Assembly (NCBI RefSeq): GCF_050948175.1
Contig: NC_135204.1
Span: 2,285,473-2,349,472, forward strand
Direction of reading: 5' to 3'
From: Xylocopa sonorina
Lineage: Eukaryota; Arthropoda; Insecta; Hymenoptera; Apidae
Length of the DNA: 64,000 bases
Both the position numbers and the translations under genes were made by a program. Within the stretch, counting starts at the first letter, position 1. Every line of letters begins with the position of its first letter. Shown here piece by piece: positions 23,936 through 36,186 of the stretch. A model generated the notes under the pieces. That model saw nothing but the letters and a program-made list of their open reading frames with translations. It did no database searches and was not told the origin of the DNA.

Positions 23936-26433
23936 GTGACTTTTACGTGTCGGTTAGACTTTTCCTGATTAACACGTTGAACGCGATGGCATCATCTATT
24001 TATAATTGTGAAAGTTAGCAGTTTTAACATCATCCCTAATTAGAAAATGCTTTGAAATAAAATCTGTACTATTGAACAGTCAAACATTTTTATTCGATCA
24101 AGAATGAAAAATTAATTTTTATTCGTGGCATTCCTGAGCGAAACATGTCTCGAGAGTGCTTTAGCTTTTCTGTTTTACTCAATCGTAATTCGCGAGTGCG
24201 ATTACTTCACATAGCACACAATTATATGATCAACAAAGTTTTTGTTGATACACGTTTATCACTTAACCTATTTGTAGCCAGCGTTTTCGGATAGGAACAA
24301 TTAGAAATAATTAGGCACCACAAACGTGCACAAACAATAAATTTACTTTTTCTATTAAGTTTTTGACATTTGCTGTAAGAGGATATCTAAAGGACTTTAA
24401 AAAAATTCCAGACTATTGTTTTAAATACTTTTTGATAAGTTTTTCTTTTATATGTTTAATTTACAAATACATGTGGAAACTAAAATTCCTTCTGATATTT
24501 TGAATATTTCTAAAAAATTCCTAACTGATATTTTGAAATTAGAATCTATCATATTAGTATTTTAAAAGATAATCTACAAACCATAAAGCATAAAATATAC
24601 AGAAAAAAAACAATTTCTTTCCCAAGAGAAAATCTCAAGGAAGGGTGTAGAAAGTTTCGTAGGGTTCTATGGAAACTGGACCCTCGAGACCTTCCAAACT
24701 GCGACAATCTTCCAAAGTACCTCGACGCTAGAACCCATTTCCTGTCTCGCGTCTGATTCGAAAATTATCCACACCACTTCCGACAGACGCCATGAATCGG
24801 CCGTATTAACATCGACCGCGGGGGAGTATTTTGGTCCACGGCTACTTTGCATACAATGGCCCATAATTCTCCGTCTATGAATTCTAATAAATAGTCGAAT
24901 CTCGCAAAGGACGAACGTTGGATCGACGGTGATTTATCGTTCGCCGTAACTGCCGCCGGTTGAAAATCCACCGACAGACAAGCGGCTTTTCGCGTCGTGA
25001 TTTTTCCCGCCGCGGCACGAATAGAAGGAGTAGCCAGATATTACGCGACGCTTTCATAAATTATGCAATAACCTGGTATGTCCAACACCGTGGCTCGTAA
25101 ATTACGCGCGATCAATGCGCCCCGGCGATTTTTATCGAGCGACGGCATGCGCCCGGTGATTTGAATGCCACGCGCACGACTGCTCGATACTCTTAACGAA
25201 TCAGGTCGATAACAATCGTCTGACCTATCCGCGTCTGCCGTGCAACTAATGTGATCGCCGACATCTACTTTATGCGTACACGTAGAACAAAGCGTTTCTA
25301 TGAATCGAATGAATCTACTCGTACGATCACTTTACTGTCATGTTCTTTATTTAGTTCGATGATCAGTGTATTCTATTAACCTCCTGTGGTAATGTGACGA
25401 GTCTAGCTCCACTAAAGGTACTGTTAAATGTACAAGAATGAAATTAGAAACAAGACGCCATGGCAGGATAAAAGATACGAATGTTTTGAAAAGTACTACG
25501 TGCTTGAAGGCCTTATTTAAGTTTTACTTTGATCTTTTTTCATTTTTGCCATTTTCGATATTCCATAATGAATTACAATTCCATTCAAATCAATTGTAAT
25601 CAATGGTAATCAATAATATAATTTTAATTAACAGTATGTATGAATTATAAAACAAAACATATATTATAGGTACTATAAGGTTGCTATCCGTGTATTGGCG
25701 TGCGATAGAAGTCCGCCACGCGTATACTTTGCATAAATGCATCTTCTCCAATTAGATTTGAGATACATTCGATACATCTAAATATAGAAATAACGATATC
25801 ATATATAAGTTAAGCGGAAAACCTAACGACCACCTATCGATCGACTTTACTATCGCCTAAACAAACAGAATCGTAGGTAATCGTAAAATTCCCGAGCATA
25901 CCGCGCGTTCCAGAGGCCGGATTATTTCCATCCTCGAGATAACGACCGTATACATAACGGAGGACGTGAAAAATCAGCCAAGGGAGCGGAGAGAGCACCC
26001 AGGCTGTTAATATTCCTTGGAATCTGATTGCAACCGGTGGTCTGATTGGCCGTGCCATTCGAGCCAGATCGCGATTAACCAGAACGAAAACCAGCCACCA
26101 AGAGAGACCAACCAGAGGGACGAGAAAGGATAAGAGCGAAAGAGAGAAAAGGAGAGAGGTGGAAAGAGGTGGCGGCGCGAGTCGAAGCGCGTCAGGTAAT
26201 GAGGATACAATTTACTCCTAATAAGAAGATACGCGTCATATTTTACGAGGGAACTGGTTGCTTCCGCGCCATGTATGGCGTCCGTTCGCGTAAAGACCGC
26301 TTGCACGCAGGCCCATTAACAGGCGCGAATATCTTATCGAGGGGGGGTGGGGGGCTGTGAACGAAACGTACACACCGGGATATCGAGTTCTAGCCGCGAC
26401 ACCCCCGGATGGCCAGCACAATGAAATAATCTA

Positions 26434-26680
26434 GGACAGGGGTGGCCTTCTGCGAGATGAGAGTTCAATGAACTCGAGTGCGAGGCGGAGAACCGGAAAT
26501 GTTCGCCAGAATTCCCGGATCTCCGCCACAAACTAAAAGAGAGAGAACGTAAGAGTCTGGCATAAATTTTGAGAGCTTCCGAAGTTGGTGTCCATGAAGA
26601 TTTCCCCACGATACAGAAAAAAAGGAGGTGGGGTGGCCAACCTTTTGCATACCACACGCCAATTTTTTTCACAGACGAGT
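26434..26680. repeat. Possible hAT-like ends
   Basis: 'caggggtggccttc' at 26437 and 'ggggtggccaaccttttgca' at 26631 resemble hAT left termini, in the same orientation. No matching right end was found. Confidence 0.25.
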
Positions 26681-28298
26681 TCAAATGCGTCATTCAACCT
26701 TCTTACGTCCACGGTTATGGTTGGGAAATAAGGATAGGGAATTAAATTAATTGGTTTGTGTTATCTGCTGTTCAATTTAAACCGCAACTTGTCAGAGCGA
26801 GCAATTTTCGAGGCACACAGTGTCGGGGGTCTTGCACCGATAGATGTTGGAGTAGCTTTTACACCAGAGAACACATTTTACACGTTTTACACTTTGGTAA
26901 TGATTATTTTAAACCACTGCACAAGTTCTCATTTTAGAAGAAGTAGTATCGCTGTCGTCATTTTTATTTCACATCGAATTTGGGATACAACACCGAAAAC
27001 CTGACCTTTCTCTAGACTGGCTGAAGGAACACTCCCAAGTGGTTTAAATATGCCATTGGAGAGTGCTGGCACACTCGATGGCCAACGATTGTAACACTGA
27101 ACGGGGCTTACTAAAAACGCTGACACCGAGGGATCACCAATTGCCGCTTGTCAAAGCCGGGCCACTTGCGCTCGAAGAGATTTACACCTAAAACCGCGAG
27201 GGAAGAAAGAAGCGCTCGAAAATTGCCGGCGAGTCGATTCGATCGTCAGTCGGTTCCATCGGGGCCCCCCGACTCTATTTCAACTCTAATCGCGTTCTCT
27301 CCTTTAATGACAGCGAACATCGAGCCCGCGCGTGTGCGTGCGTGTTGCCTACCGTACGTCGGATAAGGTGATTCGAAGCGAGGAGAGCCGCTTTCAGTGA
27401 AGCAGACGGCAACTGATTACGCAGTTTCGAGGAAGAGTGCCCGGCTCGGGATGCATCGTATATGGGAGGAAGGGTTCTCCGCTGGGACTCGAGATTATAG
27501 TTATTACTGTAATAAAGATACACGGTTTGTTTGCTCTCGAACGGGAAGGAAAAGGGGCCTCCGCCACGGCAACGCTACCATGGCGTATGGAATGCCGCGA
27601 TTCATTCGGTCGGCTCGCGGGAATACAAGCGTCCCTGACGTGTAATAAAATGTTTACACCGCTAAACGGCTCTCTCTCCCTCCCTCTTACTCTCTTTCTC
27701 TCCGTCGCGTTACAAGGAGCCGCCTTTTTTATTGCCCACTTTTTCCGCGTTTACCGATTCCAAATTTTTTCGCCACGAGAACGGAAGGCAATTTTAAGGA
27801 ACGACACGCTTCTTACGATAATAAAGATGCTCTCTTATGGTAGGAATTTTTACAAAATTTTTCCCATTTTTGTTCACGCGTTTTGATTCAGTAAATCAAT
27901 ATTGAACGTTTAAGTTCGAATTCGGGTAAACTAATTTCATGCGATTTATTATATTTATATAAACCAATCAGAGTTAATTTTCTATCTAGCGTTCCTAGCG
28001 TCGGAACAATGAAAAGAATATTCTTCTAGATCTGTGCTAGAAACCAGAAAGGGGTACGTTTTCGAATAAAAGGCAGAGAGTGGCGAACAAACATAAAACT
28101 ACGCAAGAATTCGGAACAGCTCGGCAAGACTTGTTTTCGTCATTTGGAAGAGACACGAATCCCTCCACTTAATTAATTGTATAAGAGCTTTTGATAATTA
28201 TACGTAATTCCCTAGATATAACACAGATTTCATATAAATCTTAACAGCTCGTAAATACATCGCGAACTTGTGTGCAATCGTAGACTGTTACTGAAGCA

Positions 28299-28350
28299 AT
28301 TGAGCTTCTCAAGATAAAATTCTACATCTTCCAAATGCCTGGTGTTTTTC
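28299..28350 (+). repeat. Short dispersed repeat, pair with 23870-23935
   Basis: It shares 'attgagctt', 'tctacatcttccaaatg' and 'ctggtgttttt' with the other copy. Confidence 0.4.
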
Positions 28351-30844
28351 AACTTTCCTTTATTTAACACATCGCAGCACAGTCATTTTATTACTAGATT
28401 TAGCCACTGGTTAGCTATTACTGTTCAAGCTGATAACGAAAATATTCGAATTCTCGTAATTGATCAGAAGCTTGAGAAAAGGAAACACGAGAATTTTCGT
28501 GATTCGTCTGCAATATGTTAACATAGTGTTAGCTTGAGTGAAATACAGAGAAAGTCTTTACATCCGCAAGGGTGAGTTAGTTTTCCATTTTTATTCAGTT
28601 GTAATCTGTGACTCACAGAGAGACAAGTGCAGTTATTTGTTAGATAAAATTTTATTATCACACATTTATCACTTATTCTTCAATCCTTTATAAAGAGGAA
28701 ATCTCAATAGCTACTGAACAGAGTTAAATATAATTAATTCGAATCGTGAATTTACTGTCGAAAAACAGTGCCACCGTGTAGAAGAAAAATGCTGATTCCA
28801 CCCAATACACTTTTAACCAGTCGGCACCCTTGGAAAACTATCGAAGGAACAGACGAGAGGCGTACGCGGAGGAGGGACGGCTATTTCTTTCGGATGATGG
28901 TTGTCCTCTCGCGGATACGTAACTCTCCTGTGGCGAACACGATTCTGCTTTTAGCAGAGCGCAAGGTGAGAGTGCATTTTGTGGACAATTAACGATCGTT
29001 CCCACGGGAACACTTCGCAGGGGATACTCCGTTTCGCCGATCCTGCGTTGCCCGCTGATAAGCGGATCGAACGTGACCAATTAAAGGACGCCTTGTACGA
29101 GATCAGTTTTCGTTTCGTCGCGGACTTTCGAGCGCGGTTTCACTCTCGAAAACCGAGTACGTTCGTGACCCCGTCGCATCCCATTCGCCGTGACACGAAT
29201 CCCTGTTCGTTCTCGAACCACACGGCTTCTCGATTAGAATTAGCCATCTACGAATCATTCAGACTTTTAATTCCTTCAATTAACAGATGAAAAATGTTGT
29301 TATTTAGAACAGAACAAAAGAAAACTTGGACAACAATCGATTGGAAGTTCTCGTTTCTACTCGACTTTCTACGCATGTATTACCCGCTGAAAGGATTATT
29401 CTAAAGAAACAACTTGGAGGAACACCTTGTACAGCAAGAAAGCTGTTTCACCAGCCTCGTTTACCCTAACCCTTCGCCACCTTCGATAAGATAAAACCAG
29501 CGACAGGACCACTTAACCTGACGAGCGCTCTCGCATCAAACGACCATGCACGTGCCTAATTGCACGCGTAGGAACGCGCGTTTACCCCTTATCAACACTG
29601 TTGCTGCGTGATCTCCAATTAAGAAAAAAAAAACAAAAAAAAAAGAAAAGAATTAATTTATTACCGATTGTGGCACACAAAAACGTCTCACAAAACGCCA
29701 AGTATTTTTTCTAGTTTCGTTTTTAATAGATTAATTAAGCCATTGTGTATGCTACGAAACAAATGCAACTTTACTTCGACTGCGTCTCAGTGTCTTTAAA
29801 AAGCAAGTCATCGCGCGCTCCGTTAATTATCTAGCCGTTCCACGAGAATTCACGCGGATTCTCACGAGAAACGAAAGCGGTGGCGACAGGCGCGTGAGAG
29901 GGCTCTAAAGCGCGACGATCGCGTTTTAATTACTCGACGGCTTATTACGCGGCGGGGAGGATCCGCGATTAGATGTCTATGAGATAAACCGTTGAATACG
30001 AGGCATGCGTCAAAGGCAATGAGCGAAACCGAGCTACCATGTTGGGACTTTTACCTCGAACGCGATGTTTATCTTTGCAAATGCGGCACAGTGTGGGATT
30101 TTCGATTTTCTTAGCAGAGCGTTCTTGAAGATAAATACAAGCTGAGAGAATTCAAGATTCAATTCGTGATCTAAAGTATTTCATTCGATAATGAAAATGT
30201 TAGACGCAGCGTTGGTGAATTTATTTATTTGCAACTTCGTCGCGTTTAATATCACTGAAAATATTGTAACAAACCTGTACAGAACTCTCAGAAGGTCAAC
30301 CAAAAGTCTCTTCGTCTAAAAGACTCTCGTTGAATCCAAGGAAAGCGACCATTTTCATATTTCTCACACGCAAACCATTCTCCGACTACTGAATCTTCCT
30401 AATCGCGTATGAATTCCATCCAAACGATATAACCCAGAAAAATCGCCCCAATCTCTTCTCTTCTCGGCCATAAGTTCCAACCTCTGCCACGGAGAGGACA
30501 CAGTGCTCGTGGTTCGTCAGTTGGCGGCGCCAAAAACCGAGCAAAACGAATCCAAAGCCCGTGGGAACTGAACGACAGCCGCAGCGGTACCGCGCGGGGA
30601 ACCACGTTTCCGGTCCTGTCCCGTTCGCAGAATCGACCGCGTCGTTCTCGTCGTCGTTGAATTATGACCGCGACCAGGCGCAGTATAATTCGCCGGGCGC
30701 GTAATATATTGCGAAAATCAAACACGCCTGACAGCGGGTCGGCTAGACAAAAGGCGCCATTGGCGAAACGTAAATCACGTTAGTCACCGAGGTCTGTCCT
30801 TGGGACCGACCAGCCACTCTTCGGGGTCGCACCGCCACTTCTGC

Positions 30845-31105
30845 TTAACCCTTTGACTGCGAATAGCGCCTTTATACGTTCAGTCAGAATCGCTCTCTTC
30901 GAGCGAACAACCTTATCTATAACTGCCCAATAATATAACATTCGATCGTTTTCTTTCGACGCGCTAGCAGCATACCTTTTTTTGTTTAGAGGTTTTTTTC
31001 TTCCGCAAAAATCAAATATAATACCCATAAATAGCAGTAACAGTTCCGCTGTCATGGTTAGAGAGCAATTCGTTTCTGAACGCTCCGCAGCAGCGAAAGG
31101 GTTAA
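30845..31105. mobile_element. TTAA-type MITE, family CCCTTTGACTGCG
   Basis: TTAACCCTTTGACTGCGAATA at the left and CAGCAGCGAAAGGGTTAA at the right. The unit is 261 bp with TTAA duplications and no long coding frame of known type. Confidence 0.68.
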
Positions 31106-31579
31106 TCCTCGTTCCTTCCCACCCTCTCGACCGTTTCTCTCCCCCTACTCGACCATGAAGTTAGCCTGAACCGAGCGCAGCTTCTTCAAGAGGACCACAC
31201 AGTGCGGCCTCGAACGCTGCTACATGGTAGCCCTCGAGTGAAGGTAGAACGTCACGCAGAAGTGTTTACGGACAGGCCTCTTTCTTGGCGGAGGCGCATT
31301 TCGAGTGCAGCGAGTAACACCTTGCAAAGAAAGATACGCACACGCGTACTACCGTTCCTACTATTCGAGGAAGAGCTGTAGAGATTACTGCACAGCCGTT
31401 ACGCGAATCAGAAAGGTAAAAGACCAAACTCAACTGTTTTCATGTAACAATGCATTAAGAATATCGGGAGCTATTTACGGCACAGCTGAATATAAGACAA
31501 GTTTTCTTGAATAAAAGGTACGAGGTAATTACAAATACTATTTCGAAGTTACAAAACCTATGTAAGTTTAATTATTTGA

Positions 31580-31835
31580 CATTTAACCCTTGCGGCACAT
31601 TTGACAATCTCTCGCGGCACACAGGTTAAAAAACACTGACTTGGCAAGTTTTTTAAGCGCCTGCAATATCACAAGTCGCAAGTTTTCTAAATGTCTACAG
31701 TATCGCAAGCGCAAATTTTTTAAACGTAATATTTCTAAGTATAAGGCAACAGTTTTCTAAGCATTTTCAATATCACAACGTCAATTTCCCAAACGCCTTT
31801 AGGTACCCGCACAAGCGCAAATTTTCAGGCGCGAA
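31580..31835 (+). repeat. Degenerate tandem-like repeat
   Basis: The motif 'gcctacaatatcacaagcgcaa' with 'ttttctaa' spacers returns roughly four times in imperfect form (31665, 31692, 31770, 31800). The same words occur once at 9025-9068. The class is unknown. Confidence 0.4.
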
Positions 31836-33453
31836 CAGTACTCAAACGGACAACTGCCAACAGAGATTCCAGTTTTCGATGCGAGTTTATAATTTGTACG
31901 ATGCAACGTTTCTTTATATGATGCATTTATACATTTATTGAATAACTTTGTGACTAGCGTAGGTAGCCTATATATCTGCAAGGTACGTAGTTGCTTGTAT
32001 CCTTATCTTTCGACGATTTATAAACTGCTTTCCGCTATTGGGATTGGTGTTCGATTTTACCTATGTTGACACTGAAGAGGGATACAGATAATAAAGTTTG
32101 CGAGTGATAGATGTAGCCTGAACAGATCTAGATATTTTGACAGGCGTGGAGCAAGTGTTGGATAGATATTTGTAGTCACAGGATAATGGAAACGTGAAGA
32201 TACAGTGGTAGCAGCATGGTGGCTGTAAAAGCTCGAAGATGTTCGAGTTGTAAAGATAGGGCGCGGAACGAGATCGAACGGTGCTAACGTGTTAAACGTT
32301 GACTTTGAATAAGTATCCATGTTTTCTCGAAGAGTCAGAATTGAAGCTACTTCTGCAAGGCATCGTTCACGTCACTGAATATTTACACGTACCACTTCAC
32401 CTGCGCGGTCTTTATCCAGTTTATAAATATGTATCAGCTCCCCTGCTCCTTAAATATATGCACATAAATGCATACGCATTAACAGCAGAAGCAACAACAT
32501 TTTATTCAATTCTCGGTGTTATACCAAGCTCCGTGGGACACCCCGTGCGTTCCAAGGTGAAACTAATGAATGAACTATCCAGATCCTACTTCTCAATGAA
32601 TGCCTTCAAAAACCCCTACTCCGTTACGAAAGACACTCTCTACCTCTCCGTTCGAAGGTATCGCTCGCAACTGCACTTCGTCAAACCTGGCATTCGCGTA
32701 AATAGAAAAACGATCCTCTTACCGATTTATCATCACCAATCAACAATCTATTTCCTGTGCACCGGAAAAAGTAACCCCGTGCGTCGCTTCGCGAACGTTT
32801 CAGCGCATAGTTTTCAGAAGCCCACCAGTCACCACGAAAGTAAAACCACGTACACGGGGGAGTGACGGTCGATCTAGTTACTCCCCCATTCACGAAACGG
32901 AGCACGTCTGTAAATCGATCGGCGATCGATCGCCGCGTCGAGGCTCGCGCGCGATTCACAGTCGATTCGAGCGGGCACGCACCGCGCGGTTCACACTGGA
33001 TTCGATCGGGCACGCACGCGCGAGTCGAGAGCAAGAACCGTGGACGATCGGATGCTGGCGGCAGAGAAAGAGTCACTGATGCCCGGCACGATCGCGCGTC
33101 AAGACGTACCTACGCCGCACCGAGACGCACGCCCCTCCCACCTGGTCATGATATACTTGCGCCACATTGCCCGCACCTTCCGTTTCCGAAACATCGATTT
33201 CGATTTAATCGCTCGGCCGTATTCGGTGCCGCGGTCCGATTTTTTTCGCGGCGGATCATCTGCGTCTTATGCGGGTACGATATCTTGAAACGCGCGAAGG
33301 TCAACCTTTATTTCACCAGAGAAGGTAATAAAACAAGGGTGAGTGCAGCGAGCGTAATAGAAATACGCAGTTGTGCTACGACTCGTAAATAGAATTTTTA
33401 TACGGTTTTTCGTTTATTTTTACGTACGACTTTGATACGATTTATGTTACGCG

Positions 33454-33630
33454 TTAACCCTTTGCACTCGAGAGCCATTTAAAATTTGTCTTCAAACTCG
33501 AGGACTCCTTAATGGAGACAATGCAAATAATTTCCATTAGCTAATTACGAATTAAATAGATTCAGGAAAATTTTGTTCGCGTAACTTAAAAAAATACTGC
33601 TACTTTTCCTTTTGGTTTGCAAAGAGTTAA
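33454..33630. mobile_element. TTAA-type MITE, family CCCTTTGCACTCGA
   Basis: TTAACCCTTTGCACTCGAGAG at the left and GGTTTGCAAAGAGTTAA at the right. The interior 'catttaaaatttgtcttcaa' and 'gaggactcctta' is shared with 55046-55243. Confidence 0.68.
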
Positions 33631-34008
33631 TTATCTTCCATGTATATAGTTACTACTGCAATCTGTGAAAACACTCGCGTAAGCAAAGATACTAGGAAAC
33701 TTGGACTTTGGCTATCATAATTTATAAGTGTCTTCTTTTACGAGGTACACTTATTACTTACTGACAAACAAGATAATTGTTAGTTGAACTGCAAAGTGCT
33801 CGCTTCGCTAGGGGTTCGTCTTTCCTGTTCGTAACTATTGAATATCATAATTATCGCTGCTATTCAATTAGTACTGTACATGTCAGAAATTTATAAGACA
33901 TTATAATATAAAAAAATTCTTAAGATCTCCTTTCTTTTTGACGAACACTTATCTTTCATTGCCAATTACTTGCCACTGTCATTTAAAAATCTGAATATTC
34001 CCGTTAAA

Positions 34009-34338
34009 TTAACACTTTGCGCTTTTTTGTCGGGTGTGACATCGTTATCACTAAACAAAAAAAAGGAACAAATATACGTTCCATAAATATTAATTACAAC
34101 AATGTTTGAGAGCTACATTAACAGGTTCGTGGACGGTAAACATGTTAGTGAACTGCAAAAATGGTCAGGCGATTTCATCAGCTGGCCATTACTTTAAAAT
34201 GCATAATAATTACAAAAATACGTTTACAAGTAACAGTCGAGCAGCTGTCCTTCGAAGTAAATAAAAAATAAAACACTTAAAATAGTAGAAAGTTGTTGGC
34301 AAGAAAATTGAAAAATAATTCGGAGCGCAAAGGGTTAA
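34009..34338. mobile_element. TTAA-type MITE, family CACTTTGCGC
   Basis: TTAACACTTTGCGCTTTTTTG at the left and CGGAGCGCAAAGGGTTAA at the right. It shares 'gtcgggtgtgac' and 'gttccataaatat' with 43265-43779. Confidence 0.7.
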
Positions 34339-34867
34339 AGAATACATTGATAAATAGGTTCTCATTGGCAGTGTGAAACGGCGGGAAATGAAAAGCAGCA
34401 TATTAAAGAAAAAAATGGCGGGTGGAAGCATGACACGTCGAAACGATATGTACGAATAATCGGCATCATCTAACGGACGGAACGGAACGAATCATTCGGA
34501 AAACCTCGAGGCGATTAGGGGCGCTCAATAACGATCAATAGCGTATAATTATTTCCAGGATAGAGCGCGAATAGCGAAGAAATAAACGATCGAGGAGGAG
34601 GTGTATCCTGGCTGGTAAATTAGAAGTTTTCGACGTTGCACGGACGTTCCCGGAGGTAGAACCCTGCCTGTGGCCGCGGCTTGCATATTTAATGACACGA
34701 CTGACTCCGAAGCTATTTCCTGTAATAAGGATCTTCGTCCGTCCGGCTGAATACTCGACGCGATATGAGAACTCGTGACGCATAATATACAGGATCGAAT
34801 ATGCGTGCCAATTGACGATTCGTCGAGTTATTGGATGTCGTCTAACGATTTGGCGCCCTCCATTATA

Positions 34868-35260
34868 TTGGTCGGCATTTTAAACCTTTTTGTCACTATT
34901 TAAATATAAATAGTCAGTATTACACTTTAAAATTAAATTTATTATGTTTTAAGTATATAAAAAATGAAACTACTTTATATTTACGTATAAAGACATTTTT
35001 AAACGTAATTATTTTTAAACTTGCAATGAGTCTACAATGGAACGGATTTAATACTGTTTTTCTTCTTTATGTTGTCCATTTATTAACTTCATACCGGACG
35101 TACTGATACTATAACTGGTAATTAATTCCGTACCGACCGTCTTTTATTTATTGTTATTTGTATATTTATTATTATTACTGACCATTTGCTATTTATGTAT
35201 TGACCGTTTAGTATTTTTATTGATCATTTAATTTGCTGCCTTTTATATTATACTGCGAAA
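34868..35260. repeat. Inverted fragment of the long CACTTTGCGC-type MITE
   Basis: Read in reverse it follows the interior of 43265-43779: 'aaacgtaattattttt', 'gttgtccatttattaac' and 'gaccgtttagtatttttatt' correspond to blocks between 43440 and 43680. The ends are not intact. Confidence 0.5.
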
Positions 35261-36017
35261 CGTTCATTTCACTATCGTACAAACTTCCTGATTCTATGTG
35301 ATAATAAGACTTTCATAGTTTTTTTTTAATGCGTTTGCAAGTAATGAATATCTTATTATAGTTAATTCCTGGATCGTTTTCGTTATGTAACTTCATTATG
35401 GTATTCAATGGAACGAATAGGAATTTTTTAGCAATTACAGTTCAAGTTAGGCCAAGTTTCCAACTATTTTCAATACACAAGGATTTGATTTATGACATTC
35501 GATACGTTTTTCTAAATTACACCTGTGGGAACGCGACGTCTCTTAATTACTTTGAGCATCGTGCAAAAGTGGTTTCACACGATCGCTATGCGGCTCGTTC
35601 GCGAACAGAAGAATATAAACGCGATTGCAGTTAGCGCCGCGGGGAAAATTCGTGGCGTTTTATGAAACGCCGGCAATAGTCTGCATTCTATACCACTTTC
35701 ATTCTAATCTCTCGAATTTAAACAAGATTCTGATTCGAAACCGAGCTTATATCTCCGCTACATATCGAGAACGATGCAATTGCACTTTGTACGAGCTCAC
35801 TTCTCGAACGTGTAATTGCATTTGCAACTTCGTTTTGCTCTTCTGCAAAAAAATTTATTTATTTTTTCTAATTACACTGATTTCTATCCCTACTTGATTT
35901 TCGTAACCATGATTGCAGTTCTATGGGACTTTAAATAAATTGAAAATTCTGCTGCAACTGCACTTTGAAAGAAATCGACGCATCTCTAAAAGAAAATCTC
36001 CCAATTCTGTACGGCAC

Positions 36018-36186
36018 AGTAATCCTTTGCGGTCGAGGCCTTCAGAACGAAGCAATTTAAAATCTACTCTCAAACTCGGGGACTCCTCGGTAGAAAATTT
36101 TGTTACAAATAATTTTCAGTTGAAAAATAAATCGTAATAATTTATTCTGTTAGCAAATTACTATTCTTTCGAGTGCAAAGGGTTAA
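36018..36186. mobile_element. TTAA-type MITE, family CCCTTTGCACTCGA
   Basis: The left end is worn (AATCCTTTGCGGTCGAGG). The right end TTTCGAGTGCAAAGGGTTAA is intact. The interior 'aatttaaaatctactctcaa' and 'ttctgttagcaaatta' is shared with 55046-55243. Confidence 0.65.

Larger units (their letters stand above)
23094..30844. other. Intronic stretch without a gene
   Basis: Alternating GC-rich (23.1-23.6, 24.9-25.3, 26.0-26.5, 27.1-27.7, 28.8-29.2 and 30.4-30.7 kb) and AT-rich sequence. It holds only the short repeats listed separately. A TTAACACGTTGAACGCG end at 23969 lacks a partner. Confidence 0.5.

Noticed and set aside
32299..33392. Two plus-strand open frames of 188 and 176 codons
   Set aside because: No recognisable motif; the second overlaps an opposite frame of 131 codons in GC-rich DNA. 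They are most likely compositional.
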